A DNA stretch of 64,000 bases from an uncultured Flavobacteriales bacterium (GTDB taxonomy: Bacteria > Bacteroidota > Bacteroidia > Flavobacteriales_G > Salibacteraceae): the NCBI GenBank assembly GCA_913057205.1, contig CAJXNO010000015.1, forward strand, positions 1 to 64,000, written 5' to 3'. Made by a program: the position numbers and the translations under genes. This document shows positions 17,464 through 25,552 of this stretch, piece after piece. Each line of letters begins with the position of its first letter. Position 1 is the stretch's first letter. Below the pieces are notes generated by a model. The model was not told where the DNA came from. It searched no databases and was given only the letters and a program-made list of their open reading frames with translations.

Positions 17464-18996
17464 ATGAAACAATTAATGAGCATAATGATCTTGCTCGCTG
17501 TGAGCGTTGCGGCTACAGCGCAAGATGGGGATCCCACTCCTCCTGAAATTCGAAGTGTTGGGGATGACCAAAGTATCAACTGTTTGTCGGACCCCGTAAC
17601 CCTAGCCATCATGATTGATGGTTGGCAAGAAGGATTTCAATATGCATGGAGTACAGGATCTAGCGATTCCAGCATCTCAGTAAAGCCGAACACCTCCGCG
17701 GTGTATTCGGTCACCGTGAGCCATCTAGACTTGGGCATCTCGGTAGTTCGAAATTTCAATGTGGATGTGGATAATGCCCCAATTACAACAGAAAACAGAG
17801 CCATCCTCGTAGACAAGCTGACCTGTCCCGGAGCAGACCTCACGATTAGTGCGGAAGCAAGCGGCGGACATGGCGATTTACGTTACCAATGGTCGTTCGG
17901 GTCCATTGATCCAACACCTACCGTGCAACCTGAAGCGTCAACACGCTACGATGTTGTTATCACAGATGCCTGCGGAACTACGGCCACGGCGCACGTAGAC
18001 GTCACATTAGAAGAACACGATCCGATTGAGGTCACCAATGCTATCACCATTGATTACTCCTGCGGCGAAAAAACCATTGATCTTCACCCAGAGCTCAATG
18101 GCGTTTCTGGAGGTGTTGGTCATGGGTATCAGTATGCCTTCGCCGGTAATGCTGTTGGAACACCTATAACGGTTGTGCCTGACGATGCAAAAAAAGATGC
18201 CTTCATCGCAAAGATCACGGATGCATGTGGTCTGCAGTTTGCAGAACAGACCATTCAACTGGAATTTCACGAACTTGATGTAAAAGATGCACCCGCACTC
18301 TACGCCTGCAGCAATGAGCCTATCGAGCTCGTATCTGAAGGAGATGGATTCTATTTCTGGGATGGTGATGCTATGCATGCATCCTATGAGGTCAACGCAA
18401 AGAGAAGCAAGACCTATGAGCTGCGATACATAGACGCTTGCGGAATGGAGCAAGTCACTGAGCGAAAGGTGGAGGTTGAGCGAATGAATATGGATGTGCA
18501 GTGGAACATTGAGCACCTAGGTCGCAAGATTTACGCTTTCGCAAATGGAGCATCTACTTTGAGCAAGTATGCTTGGTACCTGAACGGAGAACTGGTTTCT
18601 ACTGACGAACAAGTTGAATTGGAAGACGTTACATTAGATGAAAACGAATTAACCTTTGAGGCCACAAGCGATCTAGGTTGCCGCTATCAAGAGCGAGGAT
18701 CGATCGTTTTCCAAGACGGTGTTCAGATCCCTTTGGCCATCTCACCGAATGGAGACGGGTTAAATGAAAGTTTCAGGGTTCGCTTTGAGGAGGAGCTGGA
18801 ATCCTTTCAGGTAACAATCTTCGACCGCTGGGGACAAGAGGTCTTCCAATCATTGGACCAGCATTTTGAATGGAGTCCGAGCGACGCTCAAGTGATCGGT
18901 CCAATCGGTACATTTGCCTACGTTCTTGAAGCACAAACCAAAGGCGGAAAAACAATCGAAAAAACAGGAGTATTAACTACCATCCATGCGAAGTAA
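17464..18996 (+). CDS. Secreted repeat protein with T9SS type B sorting domain
   Basis: 510 residues from the ATG at 17464 (a TTG/GTG-type upstream start at 17446 would spoil the signal peptide). The signal peptide covers about 1-20 (MILLAVSVAATAQ). Four to five ~80-residue Ig-like repeats follow, of the type C-x(n)-W-S-T-G-S-x-D-S-x-I ... Y-x-V-x-V-x-D-A-C-G-x-x-x. The C-terminus (LAISPNGDGLNESFRVR, IFDRWGQEVFQ) is a T9SS type B sorting domain. It overlaps the next gene by 11 bases, and both share repeat style, so they are probably co-translated surface proteins. A TAAAATTG sequence at 17426-17433 is a possible weak -7 box. No enzymatic motif seen. Confidence 0.85.
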   Translation: MKQLMSIMILLAVSVAATAQDGDPTPPEIRSVGDDQSINCLSDPVTLAIMIDGWQEGFQYAWSTGSSDSSISVKPNTSAVYSVTVSHLDLGISVVRNFNVDVDNAPITTENRAILVDKLTCPGADLTISAEASGGHGDLRYQWSFGSIDPTPTVQPEASTRYDVVITDACGTTATAHVDVTLEEHDPIEVTNAITIDYSCGEKTIDLHPELNGVSGGVGHGYQYAFAGNAVGTPITVVPDDAKKDAFIAKITDACGLQFAEQTIQLEFHELDVKDAPALYACSNEPIELVSEGDGFYFWDGDAMHASYEVNAKRSKTYELRYIDACGMEQVTERKVEVERMNMDVQWNIEHLGRKIYAFANGASTLSKYAWYLNGELVSTDEQVELEDVTLDENELTFEATSDLGCRYQERGSIVFQDGVQIPLAISPNGDGLNESFRVRFEEELESFQVTIFDRWGQEVFQSLDQHFEWSPSDAQVIGPIGTFAYVLEAQTKGGKTIEKTGVLTTIHAK

Positions 18997-21973
18997 GTTC
19001 ACATTCATATTACTGCTCATTGTTGTTTTGTTGAGTTCACATTCCAGTCACGCGCAACTGACAACTACGTCGGCTGTACCATATAACACAGCTACCCATT
19101 TGGTGAATAACGTCCTCATGGGTAACGGGGTGCAGGGCTATAATATCTCCTCATACGGGGCGGTGTTTCAGCGCGGCTTTTTTGACAATGGATTAACTGC
19201 AATCGGTTTAGACAGTGGGTTGGTGATGTCTTCAGGAAGCATCGCCAACATTCCAACTTCTAGTGGACTTGGAGCCTCAACTGCAGTGCTAAATGGAGCC
19301 ACCCAAGGTGGTGGCGATGCTGATCTTTTGGCGGTAGCTCAAAGCGTTCCTGGACTGATCGGACAAACGTTTAGTGTCAACAGCACATGGGATGCATGCT
19401 TGATCGACTTTGACTTTGTTCCACTGAGCGATACGGTTGAATTTGATTATGTATTCGGTTCGGAAGAGTACCTCACATGGATCAACTCGCCGTACAATGA
19501 CGTCTTTGGATTTTTTCTCTCTGGTCCTGGCATTACGGGTACTTACTCAAACAGTGCTATTAACGTTGCCAACGTCCCAAATACTACACCGCCGCTCCCA
19601 ATTACGATCAGCACTATTCACCCAACGTTAAATGGAACGTATTACAATTCAGGAAATATCAACCTAGCCTATAATGGATACACCGATGTAATGACCGCTG
19701 TACTGGAAGTGCAGGCTTGTGACACGTTCCACATGAAGCTTGGTGTTGCCGATGGCTCTGATAAGATCCTTGATACAGGCGTTTTTCTTGAAGGAGGAAG
19801 TTTCGAGGCGGTAGGCATCATCGTTGAACCATCTCCATCGTACAATCCATTCGGAAACGACACGGCGCTCTTTGAAGGTTGTGGAGATGTTACGATCTAC
19901 TTCACCAGAAATGACTCTGTGCTTTTAGCCGATTCCCTCAGCTATGAGGTTTGGGGTGATGCTACCATGTCGCAATTCAACACAACCAACGGCGACTACT
20001 CACATATTGTGAATACGGCAGGCGCGCCTTGTGTTTGGAACGCAACCACGCAGCACTGGATGTGTGAGCTGTATTTTGCTGCAGGTGAAGAGACCGACTC
20101 CATCACCTTCGATGTGTTTTATGACAATATAAATGAAGGGTTTGAGAGTTTGATCATCGCGATCACCGATAGCGTTGAATTGGGTTGTACGGATGGTGAT
20201 ACCATAGAATTGAACATCATTGACCAGCCCAACCTTACGATCAATGCCTTTGGTGATGTTACCCTGGACTGTGCAGACGACTCTGCACTTATTGGGGTGA
20301 ATGTGCTCGATGGACTCCCACCATTTACCTACACTTGGGACAATGGTCATGATGATAGTACCCAAAACGTACTGCCGCCATTTACTACGTCTTATGTGGT
20401 AACGGTGGAAGACGCATGCGGGCAACAACAAGAAACCGACTTCGTGAACATCAGCGTCTTCAACGTGCCCTGGTCGTCTGTGAAGATCGGTAACAACCAG
20501 ACCATTTCGTGTATATCGCCACCGGTGGATATTGGCGTTGGCGTTGTGTTCAACGACGGCATCTGGCACGGCGACATAAGCTACGAGTGGAGCACGGGCG
20601 AAACAGATTCAATGATCTCGGTATACTCTACCGTTGATACGACCTATACCGTTACCATTACACGAAACTGTACTGGCGAAGAGGTGGTGCACAATTTCAA
20701 CCTGTACACCTACAACGATCCGGTGATCACTTCCACCAAGGATGTGCCTGAAAGCTTCTTTGATTGCCCGGAAGACACCACCACCATCAAGGTGAGCACC
20801 TCTGGTGGTTACCCCCCGTATACCTTCAATTGGTCTACAGGTTCCGTTGACTCTACTACCTTGGTTGGACCTGAGCTAACCACCACCTTCTTTGTTACGG
20901 TGAATGACGTTTGCGGCTTGGTAGACTACGTAGACTCTGTTGTGGTTGAAATGCCCGTTGCAGAACCATTGGAGATCTTGAACATCAAGAACGATACGGT
21001 TCCTTGTGAGAACGTTTATGTCACCTTCGGTCCGGCCTACCCGAAAGGCGGTTTTGGATGGGGCTATGCCTTCAGCTGGAATAACTTCGAGACCTTTGAT
21101 GATACCTACCGACAGATCCTATTCGAAACCGACACCTTCACCATTTGGTTAACCGATGGGTGTAGAAACGACACGGTGAGCAAGGACGTTTATGGGGTGG
21201 TTTCTGATAAAAACAAACTTGATTTATCCGTCTCCAACGATACCCTGGTTTGCTTCGGCGACGAGATCATCTTGAAAGCACAGGCAGTTGAAGGAGTCAA
21301 AGAATACTTCTATGAGTGGGAGCATGGGCCTCGCAATCCGCACGTCCTTGTTCGCCCAGAAAAAGCGACAACCTACACTGTTCGGGTAACCGACCAGTGT
21401 GATACCACGAGAACAGCTTCTGTTTTTGTTGACGTTGCCAAAGTAGAAGCTGACTTTGATTGGGAGTACATCAATGACTACGAAGTTGCGTTGACCAACA
21501 AGACTACAAGCAACAAGACCATCGAGGGTTACGTTTGGGAATCCAGAGAAGCCGGCATTGTTTCTTACGAGACCGACCCGGTGATTCCAATGCCTGATGG
21601 AAATCCATACATGGTGCAGTTGACAGCAACCGATGAATACGGATGCTCCGACTTCGATACGGTGGTGGTTTCACCTACACACCATTTGTACATCCCTACC
21701 GGTTTCACGCCGAACAATGACGGTAAGAACGATACCTGGTCCGTGAAAGGACTCGGCATCCGAGACATCCGTGTGGAGATCTACAACCGCTGGGGCGAAA
21801 CGCTGTACTACACCGATGATAAGAACTTTGAGTGGGACGGCCGTGTGAATGGCAAGCGCCTTCCAATGGGTGCCTACAGCTACCGATTGGTACTGATTAC
21901 CGATGGCGGTGAGTTCGTTGAGCGACGTGGAGTGGTGAACCTCCTGAATGATTTCACGGAACGCGACGAATAG
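18986..21973 (+). CDS. Choice-of-anchor L domain protein with Ig-like repeats and T9SS type B sorting domain
   Basis: 995 residues. Signal peptide about 1-23 (LLIVVLLSSHSSHAQ). Residues ~70-230 match the choice-of-anchor L domain: GDADLLAVAQSVPG, then FDFVPLSDTVEFDYVFGSEE and FGFFLSGPGI. A Calx-beta-like stretch (VTIYFTRNDS, SITFDVFYDNINEGFESL) follows, then about five repeats of the W-S-T-G ... T-x-x-V-T-V-x-D-x-C type. The end (IPTGFTPNNDGKNDTWSVKG, EIYNRWGETLYY) is a T9SS type B sorting domain. Predicted to be secreted and held at the cell surface; role in adhesion or gliding is inferred. Starts 11 bases inside the previous gene. Confidence 0.9.
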   Translation: MRSKFTFILLLIVVLLSSHSSHAQLTTTSAVPYNTATHLVNNVLMGNGVQGYNISSYGAVFQRGFFDNGLTAIGLDSGLVMSSGSIANIPTSSGLGASTAVLNGATQGGGDADLLAVAQSVPGLIGQTFSVNSTWDACLIDFDFVPLSDTVEFDYVFGSEEYLTWINSPYNDVFGFFLSGPGITGTYSNSAINVANVPNTTPPLPITISTIHPTLNGTYYNSGNINLAYNGYTDVMTAVLEVQACDTFHMKLGVADGSDKILDTGVFLEGGSFEAVGIIVEPSPSYNPFGNDTALFEGCGDVTIYFTRNDSVLLADSLSYEVWGDATMSQFNTTNGDYSHIVNTAGAPCVWNATTQHWMCELYFAAGEETDSITFDVFYDNINEGFESLIIAITDSVELGCTDGDTIELNIIDQPNLTINAFGDVTLDCADDSALIGVNVLDGLPPFTYTWDNGHDDSTQNVLPPFTTSYVVTVEDACGQQQETDFVNISVFNVPWSSVKIGNNQTISCISPPVDIGVGVVFNDGIWHGDISYEWSTGETDSMISVYSTVDTTYTVTITRNCTGEEVVHNFNLYTYNDPVITSTKDVPESFFDCPEDTTTIKVSTSGGYPPYTFNWSTGSVDSTTLVGPELTTTFFVTVNDVCGLVDYVDSVVVEMPVAEPLEILNIKNDTVPCENVYVTFGPAYPKGGFGWGYAFSWNNFETFDDTYRQILFETDTFTIWLTDGCRNDTVSKDVYGVVSDKNKLDLSVSNDTLVCFGDEIILKAQAVEGVKEYFYEWEHGPRNPHVLVRPEKATTYTVRVTDQCDTTRTASVFVDVAKVEADFDWEYINDYEVALTNKTTSNKTIEGYVWESREAGIVSYETDPVIPMPDGNPYMVQLTATDEYGCSDFDTVVVSPTHHLYIPTGFTPNNDGKNDTWSVKGLGIRDIRVEIYNRWGETLYYTDDKNFEWDGRVNGKRLPMGAYSYRLVLITDGGEFVERRGVVNLLNDFTERDE

Positions 21974-21997
21974 CAAAACAATCTACATCAATACGAA

Positions 21998-22026
21998 GAA
22001 GGGTGGTCGAGCGACTACCCTTTTTT
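21998..22026. terminator. Bidirectional hairpin terminator
   Basis: A 10-bp stem (AAGGGTGGTC / GACTACCCTT, one G-T pair) with a GAGC loop is followed by a T run. On the minus strand a shorter A/T-rich tail follows. It ends the T9SS gene and overlaps the last codons of the convergent ABC ATPase gene. Confidence 0.75.
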
Positions 22027-22761
22027 GTTGGTCAAGAATCCACTGGCATCCACAAAGCTTAGCAGTTCCTTGTTATCGGTTTTAAGGATCTCATGCTGTG
22101 TTCCTTCCCACCAGAGTTCCCCTTTATGGATGAAGAAGATCTGCTCACCAATCTCGATCACACTGTTCATGTCATGCGTGATCACCAAGGTGGTAATGTC
22201 ATTCTCATGCGTGATCTCCTGAATAAGGGAATCGATCACTATGGAGGTCTGCGGATCCAAGCCAGAGTTCGGCTCATCGCAAAAAAGATAGCGTGGCTTT
22301 GGTGAGATGGCACGGGCAATTCCGACGCGCTTCTTCATACCCCCACTCAGCTCCGACGGATGTAATTTGTGCGCATGACTCAATTCCACTCGTTCGAGCA
22401 CAAAGGCTACGCGATTATCCTTCTCTTTCTTGGACATGTTGGTCAGCATATCCAAAGGAAAACGAACATTCTCCTCTACCGTCATGAAGTCGAACAGCGC
22501 ACTGTGCTGGAAAAGAAAACCGATCTCTTTGCGTATTCTCTTCCGTTCCTTGGTCCCCATCAGCAAGAAGTCACGTCCGTCATACAGCACATGACCTTCA
22601 TTCGGATCGATCAACCCAACCAAGCAACGCGTAAGGGTACTCTTTCCGCTTCCACTTGCACCGATGATGAGGCTCGTCTTACCCGTCTCAAAGCGCGCAT
22701 TGATGTCTTTCAAGACCTCTTTATCGCCAAACGACTTGTATAAACCATGCACCTCGATCAT
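22015..22761 (-). CDS. MlaF-like ABC transporter ATP-binding protein
   Basis: 248 residues. Walker A is IIGASGSGKST near residue 35, signature LSGGMKKRVGIARAI, Walker B RYLFCDEPNSGLD, and the H-loop VITHDM. The arrangement LSGGMKKR plus a MlaE-type permease immediately upstream (4-base overlap) marks it as the ATPase of a phospholipid/ABC-type lipid transporter (Mla/Ttg2 family). The matching substrate-binding MCE protein (MlaD) is not adjacent in this window, so the system may use one encoded elsewhere. The C-terminal codons form part of a hairpin terminator. Confidence 0.9.
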   Translation of the reverse strand: MIEVHGLYKSFGDKEVLKDINARFETGKTSLIIGASGSGKSTLTRCLVGLIDPNEGHVLYDGRDFLLMGTKERKRIRKEIGFLFQHSALFDFMTVEENVRFPLDMLTNMSKKEKDNRVAFVLERVELSHAHKLHPSELSGGMKKRVGIARAISPKPRYLFCDEPNSGLDPQTSIVIDSLIQEITHENDITTLVITHDMNSVIEIGEQIFFIHKGELWWEGTQHEILKTDNKELLSFVDASGFLTNKKG

Positions 22762-23501
22762 ATCAGGAAGAGTTGGGTGATGATGTAATTCGCCACGAGG
22801 ATGATGATGGAGCTTTGCACCACACCACGGGTGCTCGCCTTCCCCACTTCTAAGGCACTTCCTGACGCATAGTAACCTTGATAGGCAGGAACGGACGTAA
22901 GGATGAAAGCAAAGACCGCTGATTTCGAGAGGGCATAGACCACGTGGTAGAACCGGAAGTCGAGCTGAATCCCGTAAACGTAATCAGCAATGGTAACGAT
23001 GTCAGAAAACATGGCGATGAGGTAACCTCCTCCAATGGAAACGAACATCGAGATCACCACCAAAAAAGGGTTGATCAACACCGCCGCCACCACCTTTGGA
23101 AGGATCAGAAAGGCCCGCGAATTCACGCCCATGATCTCCAAGGCATCGATTTGCTCCGTGACGCGCATCAATCCGATCTCTGAGGCAATGTTGGAACCGA
23201 TCTTACCTGCTAGGATCAGGGCCATGATGGTAGGACTGAACTCCAATATGGTAGATTGGCGTGTGGTAAATCCGATCGTATAGGTTGGGATGAAGGCGCT
23301 GTCGATGTTCGCCGCCGTTTGAATGGTGATGACCGCGCCCATGAAAACCGAGATTACCATGATGATCCCCAAGGAATCAATTCCGAGCGACACCATCTCA
23401 TCGAACAAGCGCTTGCGATAGATCGAGAGCTTCTCGGGACGGCTAAAAACGCGCCACATGAGGATCATGTACCTACCGAGATGGAAGAGGAATGCCGCCA
23501 T
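22758..23501 (-). CDS. MlaE-family ABC transporter permease
   Basis: 247 residues with about five to six membrane helices. The MlaE signature is visible: MGAVITIQTAANI near the first helices, then LEFSPTIMALILAGKIGSNIASE (quoted in parts: ILEFSPTIMALILAGKIGS) and ITEQIDALEIMGV-like TEQIDALEIMGVNSRAFL. The family moves phospholipids between the inner and outer membranes together with MlaF. It precedes the ATPase with a 4-base overlap. An exact -7 box TACATTTG ends five bases upstream of the ATG. Confidence 0.92.
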   Translation of the reverse strand: MAAFLFHLGRYMILMWRVFSRPEKLSIYRKRLFDEMVSLGIDSLGIIMVISVFMGAVITIQTAANIDSAFIPTYTIGFTTRQSTILEFSPTIMALILAGKIGSNIASEIGLMRVTEQIDALEIMGVNSRAFLILPKVVAAVLINPFLVVISMFVSIGGGYLIAMFSDIVTIADYVYGIQLDFRFYHVVYALSKSAVFAFILTSVPAYQGYYASGSALEVGKASTRGVVQSSIIILVANYIITQLFLI

Positions 23502-23506
23502 ATCGA

Positions 23507-23514
23507 CAAATGTA
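23507..23514 (-). promoter_or_regulatory. -7 box (TACATTTG) for the MlaE-MlaF pair
   Basis: Exact TAnnTTTG on the minus strand with five bases to the ATG at 23501; leaderless transcript likely. Confidence 0.55.
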
Positions 23515-23550
23515 ATGCTAATTCCACGCCTACTTCAAGCGCTATTTTGG

Positions 23551-23558
23551 TAGCTTTG
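23551..23558 (+). promoter_or_regulatory. -7 box (TAGCTTTG) for the small lipoprotein-sprT pair
   Basis: Exact TAnnTTTG with four bases to the ATG at 23563. It supports the small gene as a real start of transcription and translation. Confidence 0.55.
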
Positions 23559-23562
23559 AACG

Positions 23563-23721
23563 ATGCGCTTCGCAAAAGTTTTTACCGCCGTTTTGATCTG
23601 TAGCCTCTGCGCTTCGTGCAGCATCTTCAAAAAGAAGGACTGCGATTGCCCTTCTTGGGGACACGCGTATGAGCGTCCCGCAGCACAAGACCTAGCGATG
23701 GCTCCGGGTGACCATGAGTAA
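23563..23721 (+). CDS. Small (52-residue) lipoprotein, uncharacterised
   Basis: Short gene with the start MRFAKVFTAVLICSLCASCS, a typical lipoprotein signal with lipobox LCASC and a probable acylated Cys at residue 19. The mature part is only about 34 residues, charged, with a C-x-C motif (KKKDCDCPSWG). It has its own exact -7 box and overlaps the SprT-like gene start by 8 bases, so the two are likely translated together. I do not recognise the family. Function unknown; the reality of the gene is supported by promoter, signal sequence and coupling. Confidence 0.7.
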   Translation: MRFAKVFTAVLICSLCASCSIFKKKDCDCPSWGHAYERPAAQDLAMAPGDHE

Positions 23722-24337
23722 GGAACAATTCCGAACATCATTGCAACGCTACCTTCCAGAGGCCTCTTTGGACCTGGTTTATGAATGGTTGCATCCATAC
23801 CCCATTAAACTCAAGATCGCCAAACCGCGAACCAGCAAGCTGGGCGACTTCAAAGTGATCAACAAAAAAGGGCCTTATTTCATTTCCGTCAATGGCGATC
23901 TAAATCCCTACGCCTTCTTGATCACGCTCACGCATGAGGTTGCACACATGTACGACTTCATTGAACGAAAGACGCTCCGCGAGGCCCATGGTGCTGCTTG
24001 GAAGAAGCAGTACATCACCTTACTGCATCAGTTGATCGAACAGGAGGCTTTTCCATCTGACTTGCTACCCGCGTTACGTAAACATATCGCACGTCCCAAA
24101 GCCGCATCCTGTAGCGACCCTAACCTCCTCAATGCTTTGCGGGGCTTTGATGAGGCTCCAAGCATGCGGATCAAAGACCTTCCTCCTGGGAGTCGTTTCA
24201 CGTTAACCAACGGTCGGCAGTTTGAGCTGGGTGAATTGAGACGGACCCGATTCAAGTGCTTCGATCCAGCGCGGAAGAAATGGTACCTCGTGCATGGGGA
24301 AGCCACGGTGGCCAGCTGGGAGGCTACTAAAAGCTAA
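23714..24337 (+). CDS. SprT-like zinc metalloprotease-domain protein
   Basis: 207 residues. The zinc site H74-E-V-A-H78 (THEVAHMYDF) is followed by the third ligand region EAHGAAWKKQY, the SprT arrangement. SprT proteins are related to Spartan/SPRTN; the bacterial members are mostly uncharacterised. The C-terminal zinc-ribbon of classical SprT is not obvious; instead there is a small beta-rich end (FTLTNGRQFELGELRRTRFK). I chose the ATG at 23714; a GTG two codons upstream is possible. Translationally coupled to the lipoprotein gene before it. Confidence 0.83.
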   Translation: MSKEQFRTSLQRYLPEASLDLVYEWLHPYPIKLKIAKPRTSKLGDFKVINKKGPYFISVNGDLNPYAFLITLTHEVAHMYDFIERKTLREAHGAAWKKQYITLLHQLIEQEAFPSDLLPALRKHIARPKAASCSDPNLLNALRGFDEAPSMRIKDLPPGSRFTLTNGRQFELGELRRTRFKCFDPARKKWYLVHGEATVASWEATKS

Positions 24338-24370
24338 CCTTAGCTTCAAATACACTCACATTCAGAAATG

Positions 24371-24378
24371 TACCTTCG
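24371..24378 (+). promoter_or_regulatory. Variant -7 box (TACCTTCG) for the mannose-1-P guanylyltransferase gene
   Basis: One mismatch to TAnnTTTG, 11 bases before the ATG at 24390. Confidence 0.35.
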
Positions 24379-24389
24379 CGCCCTATTTA

Positions 24390-25481
24390 ATGAACATGAC
24401 AGAGACTTATTGCATCATCATGGCAGGCGGCATCGGTAGCCGCTTTTGGCCGATGAGTAGACAAAACCGTCCGAAGCAGTTTTTGGACATCATGGGAACA
24501 GGTTCATCCCTGATTCAACTCACCTACGACCGCTTTAAGCACTTTTCCTCTCCAGATCAATTCATGATCGTAACTTCAGACGAGTACGTGGAGTTGACCA
24601 AAACACACCTTCCCGAGCTCAATGAAGCCCAGATCCTGGCGGAACCATCGCGAAAGAACACCGCGCCTTGCATCGCTTTTGCAGCGTACAAGCTCTACAA
24701 GCAGAATCCAGACGCCGTAATGGTGATCTCACCGGCAGACCACGTGATCTTGAAAGAGAACGCCTTTAACGAAACCCTTTCACAGGCCATAGACCACGCC
24801 GCCGAAACGGGCAACTTGGTAACGATCGGGATCAAGCCGAGTAGACCTGATACTGGATACGGCTACATTCAATTCCACCATGACAGTGCTTACGATCAAG
24901 CAGACGTAAGGAAGGTGAAGACCTTCACCGAAAAACCCAATGTGGAGTTGGCCCTTCAGTTCTTACAAAGCGGTGACTTCTATTGGAACAGCGGTATGTT
25001 CGTTTGGAAGGTATCTTCCATCATTGCTGCCTTTGAACAACTCATGCCGGAGCTGAGCGAGTTGTTTGAAGAGCAATTGGATTCCCTGAACGGTCCTAAC
25101 GAAGAGACTGCGATCAAAAACATCTACGGCCAATGCCCGAACATCTCGATCGATTACGGCATCATGGAAAAGGCAAGCAACGTAGATGTGGTACTCGGTG
25201 ACTTCGGATGGTCAGATCTCGGCACCTTCGGTTCTTTGTATGACCAATTGGCGAAGAAAGAAGCCGAAAACGTTGTGCTTTCAGGCTCGGTAAAAGCATA
25301 CCAGACCAATCACTCCATCGTGAAGCTTCCAAAAGATAAGCTGGCGGTGATCCAAGGACTAACCAACTACATTGTGATCGATACAGAGGATGTACTGCTC
25401 ATCTGTCAAAAGGATGAGGAGCAGAAGATCAAGCAATTTGTGAATGACCTCAAAGACGAGGAGCGCTTAGAGGTTCTTTGA
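24390..25481 (+). CDS. manC: Mannose-1-phosphate guanylyltransferase (GDP-mannose pyrophosphorylase)
   Basis: 363 residues from the ATG at 24390 (a second ATG at 24396 is equally possible). It makes GDP-mannose from mannose-1-phosphate and GTP for surface glycans. The nucleotidyltransferase signature IMAGGIGSRFWPMSR..RPKQF is at the N-terminus; later come ISPADHVI, FTEKPN and NSGMFVWK, the classic ManC core. The C-terminal cupin isomerase domain of long bifunctional ManC/AlgA proteins is absent, so this is the short form. Ends at a strong bidirectional hairpin. Confidence 0.93.
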   Translation: MNMTETYCIIMAGGIGSRFWPMSRQNRPKQFLDIMGTGSSLIQLTYDRFKHFSSPDQFMIVTSDEYVELTKTHLPELNEAQILAEPSRKNTAPCIAFAAYKLYKQNPDAVMVISPADHVILKENAFNETLSQAIDHAAETGNLVTIGIKPSRPDTGYGYIQFHHDSAYDQADVRKVKTFTEKPNVELALQFLQSGDFYWNSGMFVWKVSSIIAAFEQLMPELSELFEEQLDSLNGPNEETAIKNIYGQCPNISIDYGIMEKASNVDVVLGDFGWSDLGTFGSLYDQLAKKEAENVVLSGSVKAYQTNHSIVKLPKDKLAVIQGLTNYIVIDTEDVLLICQKDEEQKIKQFVNDLKDEERLEVL

Positions 25482-25504
25482 GCTGTAGAGAACATTTGAA
25501 ATGA

Positions 25505-25530
25505 AAAAGCCCCGAGTGCTCGGGGCTTTT
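25505..25530. terminator. Strong bidirectional terminator between manC and fumC
   Basis: A 12-bp perfect stem (AAAAGCCCCGAG / CTCGGGGCTTTT) around a 2-base TG loop, with A and T tracts on both sides. It serves both convergent genes. Confidence 0.9.
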
Positions 25531-25552
25531 CTTTTGTCCAATAAACCGATGA

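Noticed and set aside
17346-17612. 88-codon minus-strand frame in the dipeptidase-T9SS gap
   Set aside because: It runs antisense into the T9SS gene, has no recognised domain, and the region holds promoter elements instead.
22369-22743. 124-codon plus-strand frame opposite the MlaF-like ATPase
   Set aside because: It is antisense to Walker and signature motifs that are clearly conserved on the minus strand.
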